Shown: in pieces, positions 22,517 through 33,540 of the stretch
Numbering within the stretch: the stretch's first letter is position 1
Layout: every line of letters begins with the position of its first letter
NCBI RefSeq assembly: GCF_029867415.1
Contig: NC_081183.1
Location: forward strand, 31,645,806-31,709,805
Length of the DNA: 64,000 nucleotides
Direction: 5' to 3'
Source of the DNA: Vicia villosa
Lineage: Eukaryota > Streptophyta > Magnoliopsida > Fabales > Fabaceae
Position numbers and translations under genes: made by a program
Notes under the pieces: model-generated
The model's database searches: none
What the model saw: only the letters and a program-made list of their open reading frames with translations
What the model was told of the DNA's origin: nothing

Positions 22517-24153
22517 TGATCCAACCATGAACCGTCAAGCCATGCGACGTTAAACGAGGCACTTCGTGGGAGGTAACCCACACTTCTAATGTTTTATTTT
22601 GTTTTGTTTATTTTTATTTCAGGAAATAATAAGGGGACCTTTCTGGTGAAATCTAGGAAGAAGCAATTGATATGGCAATACCCTTTGTGAGTCAACCCTC
22701 CCGGGCTTGTTCTAAAACATTGAGGTCAATGTTTAGTTCAAGTTTGGGGGTGGATTTACTCTTTTGCATTTTTCAATTTTTTGTTTATTGTTTCTTTTAT
22801 TCCCAATTTAGAGTGAGTAGTTTCACATCATAATGAAAACCTCATGCAAAGTACCAACAATGGAGCAACATGCGTGAAAGCGGTAGTGAGTGAAGTAGTT
22901 TTTTTTCGAAAAAAATTTTGAGTTCACTTTCTTTTTCAATAAAGTGACAAAGCAGGTATGAATTTTCGAACTCAAACTCCTAATGTGTGCATGAAATTTA
23001 GGTTGTTAGTAAATACTTAACAGAAGTTCTTTATGGTACACTATTTTATTGGATCGGTTTAGCCTTAACCATTGTGAGGAAAGCTTTCCATTGTTTACTA
23101 TATGCAGGAGACCATCAATTGTTTTGACTTGTTTGTATCATGCTAAACCGTTTTTCGCATCGTTTGTGGAAATATGTGAAAGTGATTTAGGCACTTGTTT
23201 GAATCTGAGAGTTTCTTTAAGCCAATTCCAACGTAAAACTTATTTTCTTCTGTGAGAGTGTGATCCTTTGCTAACCATTCTTTGAGCCTGAGGTCAAGAT
23301 AAGCATCATAATATGCACCAAGGAAAATACCTGGTGAGTTTTGATCTCAATAAAAAGTTTTGTTTCGAACCATCAACCATAAAATTTGGTGATGTGTTTT
23401 CTCTTTGACCGTTCTTAGAAAGTAGGGGAGCATTTACGTAATCTAAGTACAGGTTGATCTCCAAGTTGGGGAGAATCACAATCCAAAGAAGAGTAAGTAC
23501 AAGTGGTAAGCGGTGAAGGACAAAAGAAATTCGTAGCTCGAAAAAAAAACTTATTTGTATATGAAAAAAAGAAGAACAACGTTTGAATATAACGGTTGTT
23601 GAAAAAAAAGAGTGAAAAAGAAAAACCGAGCTACGAATGAGAAAAGATGACCGGGTGAGAAAGCGAAAGTTATAGAGAAAGAGGAATGAGTTATGATTTG
23701 GATGCTTCCCTAGATTAGGAACAACCCTTGATTATCTTCTTTTCTTTGAATCTAAACCGCATTACAACCCGAGAAAGACCTTCTGATTCTTAGATTCCAC
23801 AGGACTTGATGCTAACAATTTAGTGAACGTATGATATGAATTCTTGTTGATTTAATTGTTTGGATGAGTGTTTAACCCCTCTTTTATTCATCATACTTTT
23901 TGATGAGAGTGATTAGTGCTGATTCAATTACAATTGTGTAGTGTCTTGAACTTCTGGAGGTAATTTGCTTTTAAAATTTGTTTCGTGTGTATGTTCTGAG
24001 TTTGCAGGAAGAGGAGGAGTATTTGACTTCGTTACTAAATTGAACCATTTGAAAGAAACCTTTTTGAAAAACTTGTTGCATGGTCGTCGGTATTTGTGTT
24101 GGAGGTAAGTAATTTTGTTTAGGGACAAACAAAGCTCTAAGTTGGGGAGAGTT
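22517..24153 (+). other. Element D 3' noncoding region and polypurine tract
   Basis: No supported gene. It holds the Athila-like AAGTTTGGGGGTGG motif near 22740 and a second CTCCAAGTTGGGGAGAATC near 23458. The final polypurine tract is AAGTTGGGGAGAGTT at 24139-24153, directly before the 3' LTR. Confidence 0.7.
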
Positions 24154-25323
24154 TGTTAGGAGTGAATTAATGGTAAATTCATGTGTTAATATAAGTAGTT
24201 TCTTTTCTAAACTAATGCAAATTGTGATAGATCCATAGGTTTTTAGTGAGAATTGAACTAAAAAGGTTTAGTTCATGTGTAAAGCAAATCGAATCACTTG
24301 TGGGTATTATTGATGCAGGTTTAGAGCTGAAATGGAGCTTTAGGAAAACATGAAGAGGAAAGAAAGCTGGACGTCTCAAAGGCAAAGCAAAAAGATGAAG
24401 TTTGACAAGGGCGCGCCGCGGGAACTCTAGCCAGCGTCGCGCCAAAGTCTCTGTTTTTGATCGCGCCGCGAACATCCGTTTCCGCGCCGCTGCCGCGGCG
24501 TTAAAAGCCCAAAACTTATAAATAAAAGCCCTAGCTTCCAAGTAAAAGAGAGATCCTTTGTGAGCGAAATTAGGAGAGCATTCTGAGTTTGCAGTCAAGA
24601 ACAACAATTGAAGGCCAAATCTTTACCAATCGAAGACATTCCATTGATGAAGATGAATCCCTCTATTAATTCTTGTGTGTTCTTCATGTCTATGGAGAGC
24701 TAAATTCCTCTTGTTGAGTTTAAGATAGTAGTTAACCTATGAATATACAATGCCATTAATTATTTCCTATGAACAATTGTTTGAATTTATTATCAATAAG
24801 AAACCTTGTTTTTAATTTACACCATTGTTGAATCTTTGATCGAAAGAAAGGATTTTAACTTTTGCCCTAGGTTACTATATTGATTCAATCTCAATTTGCA
24901 GAGATGGAATTGTGATTGAGTTTTCATAATTATCATTTTTAATTACTATTATCGATATTGATATTTGGAGAGATCGAATCTCATACCGGTAAAAGTCTAT
25001 CTAATTTGATTTGCAGACATTGAATAATATTTGAGGATAAGTGAAGATAGTAATTCAAAAGATTGTTCAATTGTGAATTAATTGATACGTTGTATAGGAA
25101 TAGGTTGATGAACCCTAAAGCTCAACATATTTCCTTAATCGTTAACAAACGTTCATTATTTGCATTTAAATTATTGTTTAAATTTGATAGTATCATAATC
25201 ATAAAACAAATCCAATTACTTTTTCTAACTCAAAATAATTAACTATAGAACGGCAGTGATATTAACCAATCCCTGTGGATACGATATATTACCGAAAATA
25301 TTTACCCATAAATACTTTCAACA
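24154..25323 (+). repeat. Element D 3' LTR (1170 bp)
   Basis: Matches the 5' LTR with scattered substitutions and small indels and ends at the ATTTC duplication. Confidence 0.93.
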
Positions 25324-25892
25324 ATTTCCTCCTTGTTCCAAAACACAAGACCTCAAAAGATCTTCAAACGACTGAATAGTCCTCTCCGATTGACCATTAG
25401 CTTGCGGATGATACGCCGAAATTAAATGCAACTCCGTACCCTAAGCACTTTGCAAACCTTCCCAAAATCTAGAAGTGAACCTTGGATCTCTATCCGAAAC
25501 AATGCTCGATGGAATACCATGCAAACACACAATCTTCTCAATGTATAACTTAGCGAGTCTTTCCATCGAATAGTCCATCCTCATTGGAATAAAATGAGCA
25601 CATTTCGTAAATCTATCCACAACGACCCAAATTGCCTCACAATTACTCGATGTCCTCGGCAAACCCGATACAAAATCCATAGAGATACTATCCCACTTCC
25701 ACTCGGGAATAGATAACGGTTGCGTCAAACCAGACGGCTGTTGATGTTCAATCTTTGACTTTTGACAAGTCAAACATGAATAAACAAATTCCGCTATATC
25801 CTTCTTCATACCTTGCCACCAAAACATTTTCCTCAAATCTTGATACATTTTAGTAGCACCGAGATGAATACTCAAACCACTTCTATGCCCTT
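25324..25892 (-). pseudogene. pol: Tekay integrase core (fragment)
   Basis: The minus strand encodes [20 protein letters not shown], then [11 protein letters not shown] (the CC half of the zinc site), [13 protein letters not shown] and [18 protein letters not shown], the first two catalytic aspartates, then after an in-frame TAG at 25443-25441 SAYHPQANGQSERTIQS with the catalytic glutamate. These are the DDE core of a gypsy integrase. The HH half lies across element E. The TAG and the insertions make it inactive. Confidence 0.9.
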
Positions 25893-27328
25893 TGATCGGA
25901 AAATAGCAAGTGTACTATTTTTACCGATGTAGTAATAATAGGATTTATCCCAAATATCGATCTCGTGGACTGCGTAGGAAATATAAGTTATTTTAATGAT
26001 TCAATTGAACAAAAGATCATGGGGGTTTTGTTGTTTGACTAGAAATAATGATAAATGACAACAAATCAATAAGAGACGTAAATGTGACTTTAAAACAATA
26101 TGAGAGAATATGCTAGGGTGAGTGTATGAATTGCCTTGCAATGACCCTTAATCCTTAGTTATAAAATATCAATGTACATGAACTATTACCGAATCTCAAG
26201 AGTTATCTTCCCTAATTCCTCAGAGGAAAACCTTTTGATACTTTCTTGTATCCTAATTCCTTAGCAATTCAAGAAGTAATCAAGCGCAATATAACTTATC
26301 AAGATTATTATGGTTACTACGAAGCATCCTCATTCCTAAGCAATAGCAATCGTAATATAATTTTGCAAACAGCGATAAGGTGGTTTGTCCGACCTAAACC
26401 TTAACCGTAAATCAAAAATCTATTTGTCAGATAGATAGAGCAATAAGCACTTTGCACAATCAAATAATTTCACACACATAAATATTCTCTAACATAAAGG
26501 AAATTAGGTTCAATGACAATAGCAATTCAGGGACACCCCCCTAGCATTGGGGGGTTTAGCCGCTCATAATACTCAAAGAAAATACAATAGGAAGATTAGA
26601 CATTACAAGAAAATAGGATTGCTTTGATCTTCAATCGCAATTGCTCTTGAAGATCTCTGTTCTCCAAAACCCTTGACAGCTCTCCTCTTTCTTCTGCAAT
26701 TCTTTCGTCCGTCAAAAAGTCCCCTTCTCTTTGCCCTAAGGTTGTTCTTATAACTCGCTTCCATTCAGGTTGAAACTGAAGTACCAAAAATACCCTTACT
26801 GGTCCCCTTCAGGTGAGAAAAATAATGAAAATAAAATCAGCACGCTTCAACAACACGGGCCGTGTTGCTGCACACGGGCGCCCGTGTTGTTTCTCTGCTC
26901 CTGGGCCAAAAACACACGTTCCCTGCATCTTTTCACACGGACCGTGTGCCTGCACACGGGTGCCCGTGTGAAACCTCTGTCTTTGCATCAAACTTGCTTT
27001 TCTAGCCACTTTTTGACACGGACCGTGTGCATGCACACGGGTGCCCGTGTGGCCCTCAGCTTTGGCTTTTTCGGCTTCTTTTTCCATTCGTGCGCGCCAT
27101 AAGTCTCTATCTCTCCCGTGCATCAACCTGGCCAAAAACAAACTAACAACCAGCGCATAAAACGACACTTTTATAATACTCAAAACACATTAAAATGCAA
27201 CAAAGCCATACGACCGAAAAACAAGAAACTTACTTTAAAAACATATGCCAATGCCACTTAGTATTACCAAGATTACGAATTTCGGTCGGAAAAAGGTGCG
27301 GAAACTTACTAGAAATGGTGACCGATCA
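25893..27328 (-). repeat. Element E 3' LTR (1436 bp)
   Basis: TGATCGGAAAATAGC...GTGACCGATCA with a palindromic TGATCGG / CCGATCA end pair. Contains the triple hairpin block at 26850-27052. Confidence 0.95.
26850..27052. repeat. Triple double-palindrome block in element E LTR
   Basis: Three units spaced about 83 bp (starting near 26850, 26933 and 27015). Each contains ACACGG-CCGTGT followed by CACACGGGTGCCCGTGTG or a close form (first unit CACGGGCGCCCGTG). Both are strong perfect or near-perfect palindromes. The same block is in the other LTR at 32663-32865. It lies about 280-480 bp into the LTR in the element's own direction. Confidence 0.9.
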
Positions 27329-27342
27329 CAACCCCACACTTA
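27329..27342 (-). other. Polypurine tract of element E
   Basis: Minus strand TAAGTGTGGGGTTG lies directly before the 3' LTR, in a context typical of Athila. Confidence 0.75.
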
Positions 27343-28988
27343 TCTCATTGCTTGTCCTCAAGTGATGTATCGAGGCAAAACAGAGGTCATCTGACGAGAT
27401 TCTTTTCTCCACAACACAATCAGGTTTTTCGCAAGATTCCTTCACTTAGCAATCGAGTTTCTGGTTTCCTTCTTCAAACTATCAACTGCATTATCACTTT
27501 CGAGCACGTTTTCACCTGCAAGCTTTTCACACTCTCACAAAATCTCTCCGGGTTAAAGTGTCTACACTCACAGTACCAAGGCATGCATATTACTTTTAAC
27601 TTTGAATATATTCTCTAATCACTACACACACAGATTACACACACTTCATGAGGTCTTAGGGTTGTAACGTGGCTTGGGTTTGGTGGGGTAACAAGGAATG
27701 GGATAACAAATGGTTTTGGTGCTCGGCATTTATGTTGGGTTCACATTTCTACTCTTAGTGGTTTGAATCGTAAGAATGGGGTTAAGACCTTCGACATCTT
27801 GTTTTTAGCTTTTTAGAGTCATTCACATGGTCTTTCATATACGTGGGCAAGGGTTAAGGATTTTTTCTTCCTTTTGTTTTTCAAACTTTCTCTTTGGATT
27901 TTCACAAGTTCAACATTCATCTTTTTTTTTTTCTTTCTATTTTTTTCTTGCCCTTTTCTCAATGGTTTACAACCCCACACTTAGATTCTTTCGTGTCTTT
28001 CAAGAGAATAACATTAATGCCGAGCGATAACATGAATAGTAAATATGTGGGTGGTAACGAGAATAACAACAATGAACAAAATAAACATTACGGCTCAAAG
28101 GGGGTTGACGATGGATATCATGCATACAGGATGGCTAGAAAGGCTCGGGGTTACGAAAAAAAAAACTTGCCTCAGTGTGCGCTCTCGTAGTGTGCTTGTG
28201 TTATGAGAACATACACAAAATCAAAGTGAATAGTGCCATACCTGACTGGACTCTCATGTGGAGTTATGAATTTGGCTCTGAAATCTCACCGGGTCGGTTA
28301 AGCTTGCATGCTTCGAGGTGCTCTTGGTGTCCTGCAGTTTCCTTTCATCTAAAGTACACCATACTCCTCTCTTGGTTCAGTGTCGACTTTTTGCGTCCTA
28401 CCTTCTTCCCTTTGATTGTGTCAGCTTCCGTGGTGCCTGCGGAGATCAAGTGTGGAATGTGTTGTTCAACCACTAGCTATTAGTTTGCTCCCCTCCGACT
28501 TGTATCAATCACCTAGTAACACCATGACAGCACTGCACCATACAAACTTGAAAGAAACATACTTTAACATAAAAGTAACACAAACGAACACACTCAAATC
28601 ACCCAAACTAAATTCAAAAACGGAAAGCAAAGCAATAAAATAACAAAAGAACCTCCCCCACACCTGAACGAAACATTGACCTCAATGTTTTAATTCGAGA
28701 TAGCGAGGGTGAACTCACAGAGGGTACTGCGACTCCAGCTTCCGCTTCCTAGCTTTCACCAGAGAGACCCACTTTTCTTTATTTTCTGAAAAACAAAACA
28801 AAAAGTAAACCGCATTATTAAAACCGTGGGTTGCCTCCCACGAAGCGCTTCGTTTAACGTCGCATGGCTCGACGGTCCATTACCCTTTATTAAGGAGGGT
28901 ACTTCCTCCTCCAAACCTGGTTGCTTGTCACTTCTCCAAACCTGATTGCTTTTCTCTTCAAGCTACTATCCACTTTCATCTTCTCACT
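27343..28988 (-). other. Element E 3' noncoding region
   Basis: About 1.65 kb between the gag-protease stop and the polypurine tract without any retroviral domain; this is where RT, RNase H and integrase would be in a full Athila element. A segment near 28656-28690 (minus: AACATTGAGGTCAATG, then GGTGTGGGGGAGG) matches the corresponding stretch of element D. Confidence 0.75.
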
Positions 28989-31544
28989 TTAATTGTCCTC
29001 TTTTTTCTTCTTTTTGACTTCTTGAATGAACGCATAACTTATGATAGGTGTATGAGCTGAGGCCACCTTAGAGATGATACTTGAAACTTTTTCGGAATGG
29101 TGTGGACTTTTGCTGGCTCCCTCACTTCTGATCATACCAACTTTAGATTGATTATTCCTACCAGCAGCTTCTTCTTTGACCTCTAACACCTTCAGTGTTA
29201 CCTCCTCATCAAATGATTTAACTACAAGTTCCCCTTTTTCAATATCCAAATTGCAGCGACTAGTAAGCAGAAAGGGTCGCCCAAGAAGGATTGGAGTCTC
29301 TTCATCCTCAGGAATGTCCATGATGTGGAAATCAACTGGGTACACAAACTTGTCAATCTCTACCATTACATCTTCGACTATCCCATATGAATTCTTAATA
29401 GTGTGATCAGCAAATTGCAACTTTGTTTCACTCTCGCTTATTTTTCCAATCTCCAGCTTTTTGAAGATGGACAATGGCATCAAACTCACACTAGAACCAG
29501 AATCAATTAGCATCTTTTTGAACACTCTGTCATTTATGGTGCACGGTATTGCCACCACTCCAGGGTCTTTCTTCTTAATGGGAATCTTCCTTGCTGGCGA
29601 GACTCTACCACACTTTTCAGTCACAATTTTTGTTTCATCTCCCACTTGTCTTTTCTTAGAAATTACCTCTTTCATAAATTTCTTGTATAAAGGCATATTT
29701 TCAAGTGCTTCAAAGAAAGGTAAGTTAATCTCTAACTTCTTGAACATTGTAGCAAACTTCTCAAAATCTTTCTCTTTAGAATCCTTCTTGGCCACTCTAG
29801 AGGGGAATGGTAATTTTACCACCGGTTTAGTTTCTTTCTTATTTTTCTCTTCTAGTGGCTTAACCGGTGATATCACTACTTCAGGCTCTTTCGGATTTTC
29901 TCTAATTTCTAGATCTACCTCTATGACTAAGTTGTCATCTATTTCTTCTTTTTCTTCAGGCTCTGGCGCTTTCTGACTTCTTGTTGTAACAACATTAATT
30001 TTTTCTTGGTTTTTTGGATTTGCCACAGTTGAGCTTGGAAGAGTACCTTGTGCTTGTGGAGTGAGATGTTGTGCTATCTGACTCATTTGAATTTCCAGAT
30101 TCTTGATTGAAGCGCTGGTGTTCCTCAGATTGCTCCTAGTTTCTTCTTGGAATTGAGAGTTTTGAGCTGCCATTTTTTCAATAGCGATCTCCCAATCTTC
30201 TTTCTTCGGTACCTGTTGTTGAAATTGTTGTTGACCTTGAGTTTGGAACTGTTGTGGATGGTGCTGGAATTGTTGTTGGTATGGTGGTTGTTGTGGAGGT
30301 ATGTATTGATGTGGCTGTGGTGGATATTGTTGAGTCTGAGGTTGATATGGTTGTTGGCCTTGAACCGGTTTCTGGACGTTTCCTTGCTGGTCTTTCCATG
30401 AGAAGTTCGGATGATTTTTCCACCCCGGATTATATGTGTTGGCGTAAGGATTATTCTGCCTCAACATATGAATCTGCTCAACCTGTTCTTGAGTTGCCAC
30501 ACAATGCATAGCAAAGTGCGGTCCACCACATATTTCACAAAGAACCGCTTTAACTGGTTCCACCTGTGCCACTGTCTGAGTTCCAATATTCATCTTTTTT
30601 AACCTTCTCTCTACCTCTGCAGCAATCTGATCCTCCATCTTAACAACCTGCTCTGGCAACTTCAAATCAATTTTGCCCTCCGGTTGGCTCATGGTTCGAT
30701 CATACAACTCAAGATGTTCATTAGCAGCAATTGCTTCTATGATCCTTTTCATAACAGTGGCTGTAGCAAAATTGGTTGAACCACCAGCAGCGGTATCAAT
30801 AAGCTGCTTTGTCTTAAGTCGCAAACCATTCACGAAATTCTGCATCTGCTCGGTAGCGTCCATGTTATGAGTAGGACATGCAGTCAAACACCTTTTGAAC
30901 CTCTTGTATGCATCCCCCAATGATTCCCCCTCTTTTTGTTTGAAATTTACGATATCATATCTTTTTCGGATGAACACCGAAGCAGGAAAATATTCATTGA
31001 GGAATGCTGTTTCCATCTCTTGCCATGTCGTGATACTTGCAGCTGGAAGAGAGTAAAACCATTCTTCTGCATCTTCGGATAAAGTAAATGGGAACATCAC
31101 GAGTCTCTTGGCTTCTTCAGAATGGCCTTCAATCTTCAATGATGTTGTTGTGGTGAGGAATCTTTGTAGATGCTTATTTGCATCTTCATTGATTCTTCCC
31201 GCAAACGGCTTGCTCTCCAACTGTCGGATAGTTGAAGGATGGAGTTGGAAGTGTGCCACATTGACAGGTTGGTTTACGATGGTCATTCTTCCAAGCGGGG
31301 CATTAGCCCTTCCATAGTCTCCTAAAAGTCTCTCTGGAGGAGGTGGATCCGCTGCCATAGGTTCTGATTCAGACTCTGAATGCTCGGACGGAATAGATAG
31401 TCCTTCTTCGTCTTCCGATTCTGAAACTATAGGTGATCCCTCTTTCGATGCCAGTCTTTTCCGCTTAACTTCTCGTAGTCGTGCTCGCAATGTTCTTTCT
31501 GGTTCTGCGTCAAAAAGAAGTTCAGCTGAGGCCTTACCTCGCAT
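28989..31544 (-). CDS. gag-pro: Element E gag-protease polyprotein, 851 aa, intact
   Basis: One unbroken frame. After a charged N-terminus comes the retrotransposon gag capsid region (KPFAGRINEDANKHLQRFL, EEWFYSLP, TWQEMETAFLNEYFP, residues about 110-240). A CCHC-type knuckle CEICGGPHFAMHC lies at residues 336-348, then a Gln/Pro-rich linker (about 370-450). The retropepsin has LIDSGSSVSLMPLS with the catalytic Asp at residue 681 and the ILLGRPFL flap-side motif. It would form particles and cleave itself. The frame ends after the protease with a Lys-rich tail instead of running into RT. Codon integrity contrasts with every other retroelement ORF of this size here. Confidence 0.9.
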   Translation of the reverse strand: MRGKASAELLFDAEPERTLRARLREVKRKRLASKEGSPIVSESEDEEGLSIPSEHSESESEPMAADPPPPERLLGDYGRANAPLGRMTIVNQPVNVAHFQLHPSTIRQLESKPFAGRINEDANKHLQRFLTTTTSLKIEGHSEEAKRLVMFPFTLSEDAEEWFYSLPAASITTWQEMETAFLNEYFPASVFIRKRYDIVNFKQKEGESLGDAYKRFKRCLTACPTHNMDATEQMQNFVNGLRLKTKQLIDTAAGGSTNFATATVMKRIIEAIAANEHLELYDRTMSQPEGKIDLKLPEQVVKMEDQIAAEVERRLKKMNIGTQTVAQVEPVKAVLCEICGGPHFAMHCVATQEQVEQIHMLRQNNPYANTYNPGWKNHPNFSWKDQQGNVQKPVQGQQPYQPQTQQYPPQPHQYIPPQQPPYQQQFQHHPQQFQTQGQQQFQQQVPKKEDWEIAIEKMAAQNSQFQEETRSNLRNTSASIKNLEIQMSQIAQHLTPQAQGTLPSSTVANPKNQEKINVVTTRSQKAPEPEEKEEIDDNLVIEVDLEIRENPKEPEVVISPVKPLEEKNKKETKPVVKLPFPSRVAKKDSKEKDFEKFATMFKKLEINLPFFEALENMPLYKKFMKEVISKKRQVGDETKIVTEKCGRVSPARKIPIKKKDPGVVAIPCTINDRVFKKMLIDSGSSVSLMPLSIFKKLEIGKISESETKLQFADHTIKNSYGIVEDVMVEIDKFVYPVDFHIMDIPEDEETPILLGRPFLLTSRCNLDIEKGELVVKSFDEEVTLKVLEVKEEAAGRNNQSKVGMIRSEGASKSPHHSEKVSSIISKVASAHTPIISYAFIQEVKKKKKEDN

Positions 31545-31705
31545 ACAATATTAGACAATGCTTAATTGGAAGCACAAATAATAACAAAAATAAAATCAAA
31601 ATAAAAATTGCAGAAAAATAGAATTTTAGTTGCAGAGCAACAAAATTTCAATTGACTTATTAATCACTTATATTATGGCAATCCCCGGCAACGGCGCCAA
31701 AAACT
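31545..31705 (-). other. Element E leader with primer binding site (tRNA-Asp type)
   Basis: Minus strand TGGCGCCGTTGCCGGGGA at 31699-31682, a few bases from the 5' LTR, identical to the usual Athila primer site. Confidence 0.92.
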
Positions 31706-33141
31706 TGATCGGAAAATAGCAAGTGTACTATTTTTACCGATGTAGTAATAATAGGATTTATCCCAAATATCGATCTCGTGGACTGCGTAGGAAATATAAG
31801 TTATTTTAATGATTCAATTGAACAAAAGATCATGGGGGTTTTGTTGTTTGACTAGAAATAATGATAAATGACAACAAATCAATAAGAGACGTAAATGTGA
31901 CTTTAAAACAATATGAGAGAATATGCTAGGGTGAGTGTATGAATTGCCTTGCAATGACCCTTAATCCTTAGTTATAAAATATCAATGTACATGAACTATT
32001 ACCGAATCTCAAGAGTTATCTTCCCTAATTCCTCAGAGGAAAACCTTTTGATACTTTCTTGTATCCTAATTCCTTAGCAATTCAAGAAGTAATCAAGCGC
32101 AATATAATTTATCAAGATTATTATGGTTACTACGAAGCATCCTCATTCCTAAGCAATAGCAATCGTAATATAATTTTGCAAACAGCGATAAGGTGGTTTG
32201 TCCGACCTAAACCTTAACCGTAAATCAAAAATCTATTTGTCAGATAGATAGAGCAATAAGCACTTTGCACAATCAAATAATTTCACACACATAAATATTC
32301 TCTAACATAAAGGAAATTAGGTTCAATGACAATAGCAATTCAGGGACACCCCCCTAGCATTGGGGGGTTTAGCCGCTCATAATACTCAAAGAAAATACAA
32401 TAGGAAGATTAGACATTACAAGAAAATAGGATTGCTTTGATCTTCAATCGCAATTGCTCTTGAAGATCTCTGTTCTCCAAAACCCTTGAGAGCTCTCCTC
32501 TTTCTTCTGCAATTCTTTCGTCCGTCAAAAAGTCCCCTTCTCTTTGCCCTAAGGTTGTTCTTATAACTCGCTTCCATTCAGGTTGAAACTGAAGTACCAA
32601 AAATACCCTTACTGGTCCCCTTCAGGTGAGAAAAATAATGAAAATAAAATCAGCACGCTTCAACAACACGGGCCGTGTTGCTGCACACGGGCGCCCGTGT
32701 TGTTTCTCTGCTCCTGGGCCAAAAACACACGTTCCCTGCATCTTTTCACACGGACCGTGTGCCTGCACACGGGTGCCCGTGTGAAACCTCTGTCTTTGCA
32801 TCAAACTTGCTTTTCTAGCCACTTTTTGACACGGACCGTGTGCATGCACACGGGTGCCCGTGTGGCCCTCAGCTTTGGCTTTTTCGGCTTCTTTTTCCAT
32901 TCGTGCGCGCCATAAGTCTCTATCTCTCCCGTGCATCAACCTGGCCAAAAACAAACTAACAACCAGCGCATAAAACGACACTTTTATAATACTCAAAACA
33001 CATTAAAATGCAACAAAGCCATACGACCGAAAAACAAGAAACTTACTTTAAAAACATATGCCAATGCCACTTAGTATTACCAAGATTACGAATTTCGGTC
33101 GGAAAAAGGTGCGGAAACTTACTAGAAATGGTGACCGATCA
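31706..33141 (-). repeat. Element E 5' LTR (1436 bp)
   Basis: Nearly identical to the copy at 25893-27328; differences I noticed are C/T at about 32107 and C/G at about 32489. Confidence 0.95.
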
Positions 33142-33540
33142 CCCTTCCTCAAGAATTCTCTTCCTCAAATCCGCAACATTCGGAATACAAACTCGATCAC
33201 AACATCTCATAACACCATTCTCATCAATCCAAAAATCACCACCTCTACCTTGATTTATCAATGTCATAATGTCCACCAATTTCAAATCCGATTTTTGTCC
33301 TTCCCTAATCTCATCAAAAATACCACTAGTAAGCTTCAACATACCAAGCTTATCACACGAAGACGTCGCTTCACAAACCAAACTCAAATCTCTAAATTGT
33401 TCCAACAATTCCAATTCTTGAATCATCAACATAGACATATGCAATGATTTCCTACTCAATGCATCGGCTACAACATTCGCTTTTCCAAGATGGTAGTTCA
33501 AATGGTTAAACTCAAGCCACTCTCTCCTCATCAAAGGGTT
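33142..33540 (-). pseudogene. pol: Tekay RNase H end and integrase N-terminus (fragment)
   Basis: Minus strand reads MRREWLEF, YHLGKANVVADALSRKSLHM, LELLEQFRDLSL, IREGQKSDLKL and NVADLRKRILEEG. GKANVVADALSRK marks the end of RNase H, and ADLRKRILEE leads into the integrase HHCC finger. The element E insertion cuts just before the first finger histidine. The coding sequence stops abruptly near 33540 at the junction with Ogre-type LTR sequence. Confidence 0.88.

Larger units (their letters stand above)
19956..25323 (+). mobile_element. Element D: short Athila-like Ty3-gypsy retrotransposon (non-autonomous)
   Basis: LTRs at 19956-21128 and 24154-25323, both TGTTAGGAGTG...TTTCAACA, flanked by a perfect ATTTC duplication (19951-19955 and 25324-25328) inside the Tekay integrase. 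The primer site TGGCGCCGTTGCTGGGGA is the tRNA-Asp type used by Athila elements. The internal 3 kb has one 352-codon ORF and no protease, RT, RNase H or integrase. An ATTGAGGTCAATGTTTAG segment followed by AAGTTTGGGGGTGG (about 22719-22752) resembles the Athila 3' noncoding region and the mirrored stretch in element E (28656-28690). Confidence 0.9.
25893..33141 (-). mobile_element. Element E: young Athila-like Ty3-gypsy element with intact gag-protease, no RT/IN
   Basis: Equal 1436-bp LTRs (25893-27328, 31706-33141) with TGATCGG...CCGATCA ends, flanked by a perfect CCCTT duplication (25888-25892 and 33142-33146). The primer site on the minus strand is a full TGGCGCCGTTGCCGGGGA (tRNA-Asp, Athila type). 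The internal region is only 4.4 kb: a short leader, an 851-codon gag-protease ORF and a 1.66-kb noncoding tail. No RT, RNase H or integrase motif is present. I noticed only a couple of LTR differences, so insertion was recent. It must have moved with enzymes supplied in trans. Confidence 0.92.
4845..33540 (-). mobile_element. Tekay/Del-type Ty3-gypsy chromovirus, 5'-truncated and split by four nested insertions
   Basis: Minus-strand pieces, in their own order, are: end of RNase H and integrase zinc region (33540-33142), integrase core (25892-25324), integrase C-terminus (19955-19418), chromodomain (18281-18126), polypurine tract (18100-18085) and 3' LTR (18084-4845). The pieces connect exactly once the insertions 25893-33141, 19956-25323, 18282-19417 and 5088-16285 are set aside. 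Gag, protease, reverse transcriptase and the 5' LTR are missing: at about 33540 the sequence changes abruptly to an Ogre-type LTR. This is the oldest layer of the left half of the window and is not functional. Confidence 0.9.

Noticed and set aside
26770..27183. Paired small ORFs on both strands (110 and 124 aa), repeated at 32583-32996
   Set aside because: They are LTR sequence of element E and reflect the palindromic CACACGGG block; both copies are noncoding LTR.
27343..28690. Plus-strand ORFs in the tail of element E (for example 27827-28030, 28175-28483)
   Set aside because: No domain, opposite to the element's sense strand, and in a low-complexity noncoding region.
30178..30423. Ser/Thr-rich and Val/Leu-rich ORFs around the element E gag linker
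   Set aside because: Shadows of the Gln/Pro-rich linker of the intact minus-strand gag-protease.
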